DNA of 64,000 bases from contig JAGZQO010000006.1 in assembly GCA_018382125.1 (NCBI GenBank), forward strand, positions 18,118 to 82,117, written 5' to 3'. Each line of letters starts with the position of its first letter. Position 1 is the stretch's first letter. Positions 50,974 through 59,262 of the stretch are shown piece by piece. The DNA comes from Collinsella sp. (lineage in GTDB: Bacteria; Actinomycetota; Coriobacteriia; Coriobacteriales; Coriobacteriaceae). Under the pieces are notes generated by a model, which had not been told where the DNA came from, made no database searches, and worked only from the letters and a program-made list of their open reading frames with translations. The position numbers and the translations under genes are program-made.

Positions 50974-52287
50974 ATGCAGGCACAGAAGGCGGAGGGAACC
51001 CGCGACCTTATCGGCGCCGAGATGCGCGCCTGGCAAAAGATGCAGCAGATCGCTGCCGGCGTATTCGAGCCGTTTGGCTTTAAGCCTATCGAGACGCCCG
51101 CGATCGAGCAGGTGGACGTCTTTGTCCACGGTATCGGCCAGTCGACCGACGTCGTGCGCAAGGAGATGTTCCGCGTCTTTAGCGGCGCCAACCTGGAGCG
51201 CGTCTTTACCGAGGGTACCGATACCAAGCTCAAGCCCAAGCAGCGCTTGGCGCTTCGCCCCGAGGGCACGGCCGGTGTGGTGCGCGCCGTCGTGGAGAAC
51301 AACCTGGTGCCTCAGGGCTCCACGCCGTTTAAGGCCTACTATGCCGAGGCCATGTTCCGCGGCGAGCGCCCCCAGAAGGGCCGTCTGCGCCAGTTCCACC
51401 AGGTGGGCATCGAGTGGCTCGGCGCTCCCGATCCGGCGGCAGACGCCGAGTGCATCATCATGCTCATGGAGTTCTACAAGCGCCTGGGCTTCGATCTTTC
51501 CAAGCTTCGTCTGCTCATCAACTCGATGGGTGACGCCCAGTGCCGTCCGGCTTACCGCGAGCAGGTCAAGCAGTTCATCCTCGATCACGCAGACGAGATG
51601 TGCGACGAGTGCCGCGAGCGCGCCGAGCTCAACCCGCTGCGTGCCTTCGACTGCAAGAACGACCATTGCCGCGAGATCATGGCCGACGCGCCGCTGATGG
51701 GTGACAACCTGTGCGACGAGTGCCGCGAGCACTACGAGCAGGTCAAGCGCTATCTGGATGCCGCCGGTATCGAGTATGTCGAGGATCCCACCTTGGTGCG
51801 CGGCCTGGACTACTACACCCGTACTGTCTTTGAGGTCGAGGCCCCTGGCGCCGGCGTCGGCTCCATCGGCGGCGGTGGCCGCTACGATGGCCTGGTCGAG
51901 CTCGAGGGCGGCAAGCCCACGGCAGGCGTCGGCTTCGCTGTCGGTTTTGAGCGCGCCCTGCTGGCCCTGCAGGCCTTTGGCAGCGATTTGGGTGCCGATG
52001 AGGCCCCGTGCGTCTACGTCGCCAACGCCGGCAAGGAGTTGCGCCAGAACGTCTTTGCCATTACGCAGGAGCTTCGCGCCGCAGGCATCGTGACCGAGGC
52101 CGACTATCAGGGCCGTTCGCTCAAGGCCCAGTTTAAGCAAGCCGATAAGGTAGGCGCCAAGCTCATCTTGGTCCTGGGTGGCGACGAACTTGCCGCCGGC
52201 AAGGTCAAGGTGCGCGACATGGAGAGCCACGAAGAGGTCCTTGCCGATCTGGCCAACGTCGTCGAGGCGGTTCGCGAGCGCCTGTAG
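50974..52287 (+). CDS. hisS: Histidyl-tRNA synthetase
   Basis: 437 residues. Class II core with GTRDLIGAEM near the start, motif 2 FRGERPQKGRLRQFHQVGIE (about 115-134), the histidine-specific LVRGLDYYTRTVFEV and motif 3 GGGGRYDGLVELEGGKPTAGVGFAVGFERAL. The anticodon-binding domain is at the C-terminus (about 345-437). ATG 50974 with AAAGGTG upstream is preferred over TTG 50968. Closed by a terminator at 52345. Confidence 0.95.
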   Translation: MQAQKAEGTRDLIGAEMRAWQKMQQIAAGVFEPFGFKPIETPAIEQVDVFVHGIGQSTDVVRKEMFRVFSGANLERVFTEGTDTKLKPKQRLALRPEGTAGVVRAVVENNLVPQGSTPFKAYYAEAMFRGERPQKGRLRQFHQVGIEWLGAPDPAADAECIIMLMEFYKRLGFDLSKLRLLINSMGDAQCRPAYREQVKQFILDHADEMCDECRERAELNPLRAFDCKNDHCREIMADAPLMGDNLCDECREHYEQVKRYLDAAGIEYVEDPTLVRGLDYYTRTVFEVEAPGAGVGSIGGGGRYDGLVELEGGKPTAGVGFAVGFERALLALQAFGSDLGADEAPCVYVANAGKELRQNVFAITQELRAAGIVTEADYQGRSLKAQFKQADKVGAKLILVLGGDELAAGKVKVRDMESHEEVLADLANVVEAVRERL

Positions 52288-52344
52288 TGCATCTTTTTGA
52301 GCTGCGGGCCCGCTAACATGTCCCGCTTGCGCCGAGCGATTGTT

Positions 52345-52384
52345 ACGGGGGTGTTTCGCATTTATGCGTAATGCCCCCGTTTGT
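52345..52384 (+). terminator. Terminator of hisS
   Basis: ACGGGGGT (52345-52352) pairs with the GCCCCCGT side (52373-52380), with an inner CGCAT/ATGCG pair, then TTTG. Confidence 0.7.
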
Positions 52385-52438
52385 GTATGCCGTCCACCGA
52401 GAAATGCGACCATTTAGAGCAAAAACCCTTGCAATGCA

Positions 52439-52500
52439 GAAAATACTTTTGTGTGGTAAAGCGCAATCAGTGTCGAAAGTATTTCTCAAGCGCCTATAAT
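52439..52500 (+). promoter_or_regulatory. ppc promoter with an imperfect inverted repeat
   Basis: TATAAT (52495-52500) is a consensus -10. The arms AAATACTTT (52441-52449) and AAAGTATTT (52476-52484) are exact reverse complements 26 bases apart, the right arm overlapping the -35 region. It could be an operator for a dimeric regulator that bridges two turns of DNA. Confidence 0.5.
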
Positions 52501-52544
52501 GAATACCGCATGTTACGTGCATAGAAGGAGGAATGGGAGGAAAC

Positions 52545-55358
52545 GTGGCTGAGAACCTAAGCAACCAGTCTGTACCCGAAGCCGCGGCGCGCGTCGCTGC
52601 CGTGGTTAACTGCCTCGTTAACCGAATCGGCTCGAATGCCGAGTCCAGGGAGCGTCTCGCCGAGATCGAGATCCCCGAGGAGCTGCGCGACAATCTGGCG
52701 CTGTTCTTGCGCCTGGAGCGCCGTGTGCTTAGCGAGTATGATCCCGAGATCGCGGACCTGTTCGACAAGATTTTGACAGCCGAGATTGTGGTCAATGCCG
52801 GCAACCCCGGTACCTGCGCTGCCGACGAAGCCGTCGACGAGCAGGGCGTGCCCACCGCCGACGAGCCCACTGCCGTGGCATTTCGTGAGGTCGTCGATTT
52901 GATCGACAGCCTGCCGCTCGATAAGCAGCAGGTCATTGTCCGCGCCTTTACGAGCTTTTTCCATCTGGCAAACCTGTCGGAGGAGAACTACCGTGTGGCG
53001 CAGCTGCGCGAGCGCGAGGCCGGTGCGTCGACCGATACCGAGGTCGATCCTGCCAACGAGCTTACCGTTGCCTATCACCAGCTGGTGAATGAGCTGGGTG
53101 TCGAGGGTGCCAACGAGCTGCTCGACAAGCTCGAGTTCCACCCTGTCTTTACCGCACATCCCACCGAGGCCCGTCGTAAGGCCGTCGAGGGCAAGATCCG
53201 CCGTATCTCCAACCTGCTGGAGGAGCGTCCGCGTCTGGGCGGCTCCGACCTGGTGGAGAACGAGCGCCATATGCTGCAGGAGATCGACGCCCTGGTGCGT
53301 ACGAGCCCCATCGCGCTCAAGAAGCCCACGCCGGTCGAGGAAGCCGATACCATCATCGACATCTTCGATAACACGCTGTTCGACGTTATCCCCGTTATCT
53401 ATCGTCGTTTTGACGATTGGGTGCTGGGCGACAAGGCCGGTACTGTGCCGCCGCTGTGCCCGGCGTTCTTCCATCCCGGCAGCTGGATCGGTTCCGACCG
53501 CGACGGTAACCCCAACGTCACCGCCAAGGTGAGCCGTGAGGTCGCCGCCAAGTACTTTACGCACATGGTGCTCAAGCTCGAGGACAAGTGCCGCCACATC
53601 GGCCGCAACCTCACGCTCGAGGCTACCTACAGCAAGCCGTCGGCCGAGCTCATTAACCTGTGGAACCATCAGGTCGAGATGAGCCCTCGGTACACGGCCC
53701 GCGCCGAGCTGATCTCCGAGCACGAGCCGCATCGCGCCGTCATGCTCGTCATGGCCGACCGTCTGAACGCCACCGTGCGCCGTATCACCGACACCATGTA
53801 CCACAGCGCCGACGAGTTCCTGGATGACCTGCGCGTCGTCCAGCGTTCGCTGGCCGCCTGCGGTGCCGTCCGTGCCGCCTACGGCCCGGTCCAGACCATC
53901 ATCTGGCAAGTCGAGTCCTTCGGCTTCCATATGGTCGAGATGGAGTTCCGTCAGCACTCCGTGGTGCATGCCCGCGCCCTCAAGGATATCCACGAGAACG
54001 GTATCCATGGCGACCTGCAGCCCATGACGCGCGAAGTCATCGATACCTTCCGTGCCATCGGCTCCATCCAAAAGCGCTACGGCAAGAAGATGGCGCACCG
54101 CTACATCATCTCGTTTACCAAGAGCGCCCAGCATGTGGCTGACGTCTTCGAGCTGGCCCACCTGTCCTTCGCACACGAGGAAGATGTCCCCGAGCTCGAC
54201 GTGATCCCGCTATTCGAGCAGCTCGAGGACCTCGAGGGCTGCGTCGACGTGCTCGACCAGATGCTTACGCTGCCCGTGGTGCAGAAGCGTCTTGCCCAGA
54301 CCAACCGCCGCATGGAGGTTATGCTGGGCTATTCCGACTCCTCCAAGGACGCCGGTCCTACCACGGCCATGCTCGCGCTGCATTCCGCGCAGGAGCGCAT
54401 TGCCAAGTGGGCCGAGAAGAACGATATCGACCTGGTGCTCATGCACGGTCGCGGCGGTGCCGTTGGCCGTGGCGGCGGCCCGGCCAACAAGGCCGTGCTG
54501 GCGCAGCCCAAGGGTTCGGTCAACTGCTTCTTTAAGCTCACCGAGCAGGGCGAGGTCATCTTTGCCCGTTACGGCAACCGCACGCTGGCTCAGCGCCATG
54601 TTGAGTCCGTTGCCGCCGCAACGCTTTTGCAGTCGGCCCCGAGTGTCGAGAAGACCAACACAGAGACCACGCAGAAGTTCTGGGATATGGCCGAGAAGCT
54701 TAACGCTGCAAGCCACGAGCGCTATCTGGACCTGCTGAACACCGAGGACTTTACACCGTGGTTCTCGACCGTGACGCCGCTGACCGAAGTCGGTCTGCTG
54801 CCGATCGGCTCGCGTCCCGCTAAGCGCGGCCTGGGCGCCAAGTCGCTCGACGACCTGCGTACCATTCCGTGGATCTTCAGCTGGAGCCAGGCACGCATTA
54901 ACCTGGCCGCTTGGTATGGCCTGGGCACCGCCTGCGAGCAGCTGGGCGATCTTGACCAGCTCAAGGCTGCCTACCAGGAGTGGCCGTTCTTCCGCACCTT
55001 TATCGACAACATCGAGATGTCGATCGCCAAGACCGACCAGCGCATCGCCAAGATGTATTTGCACCTGGGCGACCGCGATGATTTGTCCGAGAAGGTCTTC
55101 ACCGAGATGCAGCTCACGCGTAAGTGGGTCCTTGCCATCGTCGGTGATGAGTGGCCGCTGCAGCGTCGTCGCGTGCTCGGCTGCGCCGTTCGCGTGCGTA
55201 ACCCCTACGTCGACGCTCTGTCCATCGCCCAGGTCCGCGCCCTTCGCGAGGTGCGCATGAATCAGGACGAGATGGCCGAGGAGAAGAAGGCCGAGTACAT
55301 GAGCCTGATTCTTTCGACTGTGACCGGCGTCTCGGCGGGTTTGCAGAACACGGGGTAA
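52545..55358 (+). CDS. ppc: Phosphoenolpyruvate carboxylase
   Basis: 937 residues. The catalytic His lies in FTAHPTEARR (about 205), with the glycine-rich loop MHGRGGAVGRGGGP (about 640), GSDRDGNPNV and the C-terminal QNTG that closes the active site. The enzyme makes oxaloacetate from PEP and bicarbonate, refilling the TCA pool. I prefer GTG 52545, which has GGGAGG five bases upstream, over ATG 52533. A Glu/Asp-rich insert near 85-105 is variable. Standing alone between terminators, with its own promoter region at 52439. Confidence 0.95.
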   Translation: MAENLSNQSVPEAAARVAAVVNCLVNRIGSNAESRERLAEIEIPEELRDNLALFLRLERRVLSEYDPEIADLFDKILTAEIVVNAGNPGTCAADEAVDEQGVPTADEPTAVAFREVVDLIDSLPLDKQQVIVRAFTSFFHLANLSEENYRVAQLREREAGASTDTEVDPANELTVAYHQLVNELGVEGANELLDKLEFHPVFTAHPTEARRKAVEGKIRRISNLLEERPRLGGSDLVENERHMLQEIDALVRTSPIALKKPTPVEEADTIIDIFDNTLFDVIPVIYRRFDDWVLGDKAGTVPPLCPAFFHPGSWIGSDRDGNPNVTAKVSREVAAKYFTHMVLKLEDKCRHIGRNLTLEATYSKPSAELINLWNHQVEMSPRYTARAELISEHEPHRAVMLVMADRLNATVRRITDTMYHSADEFLDDLRVVQRSLAACGAVRAAYGPVQTIIWQVESFGFHMVEMEFRQHSVVHARALKDIHENGIHGDLQPMTREVIDTFRAIGSIQKRYGKKMAHRYIISFTKSAQHVADVFELAHLSFAHEEDVPELDVIPLFEQLEDLEGCVDVLDQMLTLPVVQKRLAQTNRRMEVMLGYSDSSKDAGPTTAMLALHSAQERIAKWAEKNDIDLVLMHGRGGAVGRGGGPANKAVLAQPKGSVNCFFKLTEQGEVIFARYGNRTLAQRHVESVAAATLLQSAPSVEKTNTETTQKFWDMAEKLNAASHERYLDLLNTEDFTPWFSTVTPLTEVGLLPIGSRPAKRGLGAKSLDDLRTIPWIFSWSQARINLAAWYGLGTACEQLGDLDQLKAAYQEWPFFRTFIDNIEMSIAKTDQRIAKMYLHLGDRDDLSEKVFTEMQLTRKWVLAIVGDEWPLQRRRVLGCAVRVRNPYVDALSIAQVRALREVRMNQDEMAEEKKAEYMSLILSTVTGVSAGLQNTG

Positions 55359-55388
55359 TCGATAGCCCTGTAGTCGTTGTCCGGGGCG

Positions 55389-55503
55389 GCCGTTTGTTTT
55401 CTTTCCGGCGCGTCCTCGGACATGCAAGAAGCCCTCGCTGCGCACTTCGTGCGGCGAGGGCTTCTTGCGTCCTGCGGAATGCGCCGGAAAGAAAACAAAC
55501 GGC
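55389..55503. repeat. Long palindromic element, family A, copy 1
   Basis: Outer arms of 23 bp (55389-55411 and 55481-55503) enclose a core with CGTCCTCGGACATGCAAGAA on the left, CTTCTTGCGTCCTGCGGA on the right and tip GCTGCGCACTTCGTGCGGC. The inner stem is GCCCTCGC/GCGAGGGC. Copy 2 at 58436 keeps the core and tip but has different outer and inner stem bases, still paired, so stems covary. Confidence 0.85.
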
Positions 55504-55509
55504 GGCCTC

Positions 55510-55775
55510 TACGATGTCCGGTCTTCGGTGGATTACTTGCTGGGGAAATAAAGGCGCGCTTCGCGCGTTTGGAAAGGGCTTCGTGCTGCGGAGTGCATTC
55601 AGAGGGAAACCCATCGGATCCCTTCGTCCTCGGTCTTCTGGGGTTAAAGCTAAAGGGAATAAGGCGCGCTTCGCGCATAGCGTGGAGTGCGGCGAGGGCT
55701 TCTTGCGTCCTGCGGAGTGTGCCTAAAAGTAAACTAATGGCGGGCCCTGCGATGTCCGGTCTTCGGCGGATCAGC
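55510..55775. repeat. Decayed half-copies of the family A palindrome
   Basis: The right half of the core (GGCGAGGGCTTCTTGCGTCC...) at 55451-55483 recurs at 55691-55725. The flank GATGTCCGGTCTTCGG (55513-55528) recurs at 55752-55767. Between them are fragments such as GGCGCGCTTCGCGC (55553, 55658). Confidence 0.65.
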
Positions 55776-56351
55776 CGCTGGGTGAGGGTGGTGCTTGGGG
55801 CGACGTGCAAAAAACGGAGTTTTCAGCAGCCAAAGATTGATGCATAAGGCCATAGCCGGCTTTCGCTGCCTTTGTTGATGCTTTTGCACGACGATTGGGC
55901 TTTGGCGACGATCATATATGGCTGGTTTCTCGCCGCATGCCATCCAGATGGGTCGAGTCATGAGGACTATCTACCTTTTGAAAGATTTTTGGCACCAAAA
56001 TCTTATCCCGCGATGCTGAATACTCGCAAAAATGCACGCTCCGGAGGGTACTAACCAGTTATGGCCAGAAATCCATGCGCCATCTTATGCAATTAATTAA
56101 CGGATTTATGCAAAATGGCTTACGTGCGTACGTCTCGGACTAGATGTTTGCCTCGGCGCTGCGTAAATCATCCTGTCTATAGTGTCTTTGACAGGCGGCT
56201 GCGGTCCCGTTTGGGGTCGCGGCCGTTTTGTTGTGGGTCAAATATGAACGTTGTGTTAATGAGTCGGTGGACGGTGGTGTTTTTCGGTGAGCGGCGTATC
56301 CTTCCAACGGTTTATCTAGTGTGTCAGTTGAAAGGAAGAGGGCGCTCGTCA

Positions 56352-57629
56352 TTGTTTGAATGTGAACTGCCGTTTGACCACAAGACGTTGCATCTGGAGC
56401 TCGAGGATAAGAACTTCGCGGGTGTGATGGAAGGTCATCAAAACGAGTTTAAGACTACAAAATCGCAGGAAGAGCTGGTAGAGGAGTCGCTTGCCAATCC
56501 TTATGGCTCGCCTTCGCTCGAGGAGCTTTGTGCTGGCAAGAAGGATATCGTCATTATTAGCTCCGATCATACGCGTCCCGTTCCCTCGCGTGTGACGATG
56601 CCTATTCTGCTGCATCACATCCATTCTGCTGCGCCCGAGGCTCGCGTGCGTATTCTGGTTGCTACGGGTATGCATCGTCCGTCGACGCACGAGGAGCTCG
56701 TCAACAAGTACGGCGAGGAGATCGTTGCCAACGAGGAAATCGTTATGCACGTCGCGACCGATGACAGCATGATGAAAAAGATCGGCACCCTGCCTTCTGG
56801 CGGCGAGTGCATCATCAACAAGATTGCTGCCGATTGCGATCTGCTGCTTGCCGAGGGCTTTATTGAGCCGCACTTCTTTGCCGGTTTCTCTGGTAGCCGC
56901 AAGTCCGTTCTGCCTGGTATCGCCAGCTACAAGACCATCATGTACAACCACAACGGTCAGTTTGTGAACGATTCCCATTCGCGTGCCGGCAACCTGTGCC
57001 ACAACCACGTGAGCGAGGACATGTTTGCCGCTGCCGAGATGGCTCACCTTGCCTTTGTGCTCAACGTGGTGCTCAACGGCAAGCACGAGGTCATCGGCTC
57101 CTTTGCCGGCGACATCCACAAGGCGCACGAGGCTGGCTGCGAGTTCGTGAAGAGCCTTGCCGGCGTTGAGCCCGTCGAGTGCGAGATTGCCATTACCACC
57201 AACGGCGGCTACCCGCTCGACCAGAACATCTATCAGGCCGTGAAGGGCATGTGCTCTGCAGAGGCCACACTTCCCGAGGGCGGCGTGATCATCGATGTCG
57301 CCGGTTGTGCCGACGGTCACGGTGGCGAGGGCTTCTATCACAACATCGCCGACAATGATCCGGCAGAGTTTGAGCGCGCCTGCATCGACCGTCCTAAGGA
57401 CGAGACCCTGCCCGACCAGTGGACGAGCCAGATCTTTGCCCGCATCCTGGCGCATCACCCTGTGATCATGGTTACCGACCTGTGCGATCACCAGATGATC
57501 AAGGATATGCACATGACGCCGGTTAACACCCTCGATGAGGCGCTCAAGCTCGCCTTTGAGATGAAGGGTGCCGATGCCAAGGTGGCCGTCATTCCCGATG
57601 GCCTGGGCGTTGTCGTCGCTCAGCACTAG
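56352..57629 (+). CDS. larA: Lactate racemase LarA (nickel-pincer enzyme)
   Basis: 425 residues from TTG 56352 (GAAGAGG upstream). With that start the known catalytic and cofactor residues fall at exactly the Lactobacillus plantarum numbers: H108 in ATGMHR, H174 in EPHFFAGF, K184 in SRKSVLPGIA (the lysine that holds the nickel-pincer cofactor), H200 in YNHNGQ. The family signature SSDHTRPVPS is present. It interconverts D- and L-lactate in the cytosol, or a related 2-hydroxyacid, since the LarA family includes other racemases. A larD-like channel gene follows, with the cofactor genes larB and larC divergent 1.6 kb away. A longer frame from 56115 is noncoding. Confidence 0.93.
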   Translation: MFECELPFDHKTLHLELEDKNFAGVMEGHQNEFKTTKSQEELVEESLANPYGSPSLEELCAGKKDIVIISSDHTRPVPSRVTMPILLHHIHSAAPEARVRILVATGMHRPSTHEELVNKYGEEIVANEEIVMHVATDDSMMKKIGTLPSGGECIINKIAADCDLLLAEGFIEPHFFAGFSGSRKSVLPGIASYKTIMYNHNGQFVNDSHSRAGNLCHNHVSEDMFAAAEMAHLAFVLNVVLNGKHEVIGSFAGDIHKAHEAGCEFVKSLAGVEPVECEIAITTNGGYPLDQNIYQAVKGMCSAEATLPEGGVIIDVAGCADGHGGEGFYHNIADNDPAEFERACIDRPKDETLPDQWTSQIFARILAHHPVIMVTDLCDHQMIKDMHMTPVNTLDEALKLAFEMKGADAKVAVIPDGLGVVVAQH

Positions 57630-57678
57630 TACGCGGCCTAAACGAATCGTTTATAACCGACAAGAAAGATAAGGTTTT

Positions 57679-58410
57679 ATGCTTACCAAACTCCTCTGCG
57701 AATTCGGCGCAACGGCCCTCATGATCATCTTTGGCGTGGGCGTGCACTGCGATACCGTGCTCAAGGGCACCAAGTATCAGGGCTCTGGTCATATGTTTGC
57801 CATCACCACTTGGTCTTTTGGCATCTCGGTTGCTCTGTTTATCTTTGGCGGCGCCGTGTGCATGAACCCCGCCATGGTGCTTGCCCAGTGCATCGTCGGC
57901 CTGGTGCCGTGGAGCAGCTGCATCCCCTTCATGATTGCCGATATGCTCGGCGGCTTTGCGGGTGCCGTGATCGCGTGGCTTATGTATGCCGATGAGTTCA
58001 AGGCTTCCGATGGTGTCGTCGATCCCATTGCCCAGCGCAATATCTTCTCGACCAACCCCACCACCGAGGGTACGAACTATGCCCGCAACTTCTTCTGCGA
58101 GGCTATCTGCACTTTTGTGTTCATCAGCGCCATCCTTGCTGCTGCTAACCGTGCTGGCGAGAACGTCCTGATGCTCGCCATCTGCGTCGGTCTGATCGTT
58201 TGGGCTGTTGGCATGGGCATGGGCGGTATCACCGGCTTCGCCATGAACCAGGCTCGTGACCTTGGTCCTCGCATGGCCTATCAGGTGCTGCCGATTAAGA
58301 ACAAGGCTGACAACAACTGGAAGTACGGCCTGCTCGTTCCTGGCATCGCTCCGTTTGTCGGCGCTGCTCTGGCTGCGCTGTTTGTGCACGGTTTCTTGGG
58401 TATGTTCTAG
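57679..58410 (+). CDS. larD: LarD-like aquaglyceroporin (lactate channel)
   Basis: 243 residues, six membrane helices of the MIP family. The first pore motif is NPA (CMNPAMVLAQ). The second, normally NPAR, reads NQAR (FAMNQARDLGPR), the usual proline being Gln. D-R-G-P after it is conserved. In lar operons such channels pass lactic acid. It lies 49 bases after larA and presumably shares its transcript. The NQA change sits in the selectivity region and may alter substrate choice. Confidence 0.85.
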   Translation: MLTKLLCEFGATALMIIFGVGVHCDTVLKGTKYQGSGHMFAITTWSFGISVALFIFGGAVCMNPAMVLAQCIVGLVPWSSCIPFMIADMLGGFAGAVIAWLMYADEFKASDGVVDPIAQRNIFSTNPTTEGTNYARNFFCEAICTFVFISAILAAANRAGENVLMLAICVGLIVWAVGMGMGGITGFAMNQARDLGPRMAYQVLPIKNKADNNWKYGLLVPGIAPFVGAALAALFVHGFLGMF

Positions 58411-58435
58411 TCCAAGACAATTGATATAACGCCCG

Positions 58436-58560
58436 GGTCCGGCATAGGTTAACTCTCCGCCGCGTCCTCGGACATGCAAGAAGCTCCCGCTGCGCACTTC
58501 GTGCGGCGGGAGCTTCTTGCGTCCTGCGGAGTGCGGCGGAAAGTTAACCTATGCCGGACC
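58436..58560. repeat. Long palindromic element, family A, copy 2
   Basis: Outer arms of 19 bp (58436-58454 and 58542-58560), inner stem GCTCCCGC/GCGGGAGC, tip GCTGCGCACTTCGTGCGGC and core CGTCCTCGGACATGCAAG as in copy 1. It lies between larD and the 3' end of tetR, transcribed towards it from both sides, so it may also act as a two-way terminator. Confidence 0.85.
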
Positions 58561-58620
58561 CTGCGGGAATCCAGTTGCGTTCGAACAAGCAACCAACATA
58601 TATATCTGAATTTGGATGTG

Positions 58621-58701
58621 GTGGGCACTTTGTTGTTAGGCGCTTTGAGGTGCGAGTGACACTTTGGGATGCGTGGCGCCTTGGGGTGGGGCGGTGCTTT
58701 G
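58621..58701. repeat. Five degenerate copies of CACTTTG/CGCTTTG
   Basis: CACTTTG, CGCTTTG, CACTTTG, CGCCTTG and TGCTTTG occur 15 to 19 bases apart (58626, 58641, 58660, 58677, 58695), each followed by a G-rich stretch, just downstream of tetR. It may be a decayed tandem repeat. Confidence 0.4.
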
Positions 58702-58720
58702 GGATGAGAGGCTTACTTAC

Positions 58721-59260
58721 TTAGTTGAAGAGGGGTTTTATGGCTGATAGGTAATCTTTTGCCACATCGGCCTTATCTGCTTGGAAGTTGTGCCAGGCCC
58801 ACCATTGGACGGTGGCTACGAAGCTTGAGGCTATGTGGTGTAGTAAGAAACTGCGGTCCATGGTGCCAGCGGGGCCTGTGGAGTCGGCGGGGACGGTTTC
58901 GGCTGCTCGTGACATGATGGTCTTGCGGAGACAGTCGGCGAAGACGCGCGAGCCGCCTCCGGCTACGAGGGCTCGAACGCCCTGACGGCGTTCCCAGAGG
59001 TTGTTGAGGATATGCTCGACTTGCACGAGTGGGTCGTCGAGCGGCGTACCATCGTCGTCGAGGGCGTGGGTGCAGATGTCGTTCACGAGCTCGGACAGTA
59101 GGTCGTCTTTGCTCTTGAAGAGGCCGTAGAACGTGGCCCGACCAACATGGGCACGAGCGATGATGTCGCCGACGGTAATCTTGCCGTAATCCTCTTCGCG
59201 TAGCAGCTCGGAGAACGCTGCAACGATGGCAGCGCGGCTTTTTTCTTTGCGGGCATCCAT
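58721..59260 (-). CDS. TetR family regulator in the larBC operon
   Basis: 179 residues. N-terminal helix-turn-helix SELLREEDYGKITVGDIIARAHVGRATFYGLFKSKDDLL (about 15-54). The C-terminal ligand domain has no identified family. The ATG follows the larC stop by two bases, so it is the third gene of larB-larC-tetR. A 10-bp inverted repeat overlapping the larB promoter (61012-61045) is a good candidate for its operator, giving autoregulation. It replaces the Crp-like LarR known from Lactobacillus. Confidence 0.87.
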   Translation of the reverse strand: MDARKEKSRAAIVAAFSELLREEDYGKITVGDIIARAHVGRATFYGLFKSKDDLLSELVNDICTHALDDDGTPLDDPLVQVEHILNNLWERRQGVRALVAGGGSRVFADCLRKTIMSRAAETVPADSTGPAGTMDRSFLLHHIASSFVATVQWWAWHNFQADKADVAKDYLSAIKPLFN

Positions 59261-59262
59261 GG

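Larger units (their letters stand above)
55359..56351. other. Nearly 1 kb of intergenic DNA before larA
   Basis: No convincing gene. 55380-55775 holds the palindromic elements described separately. 55780-56110 is AT-richer, with A-tracts and dyads such as TTTTTGGCACCAAAATC. A terminator-like stem of CGGCTGCGG/CGCGGCCG (about 56195-56229) with TTTTGTTG stands in front of larA. A 60-residue frame at 55872-56054 has no ribosome site or sensible composition and is left out. Confidence 0.5.

Noticed and set aside
55872..56054. 60-residue frame before larA
   Set aside because: No ribosome site, no motif, mixed composition in an AT-rich spacer.
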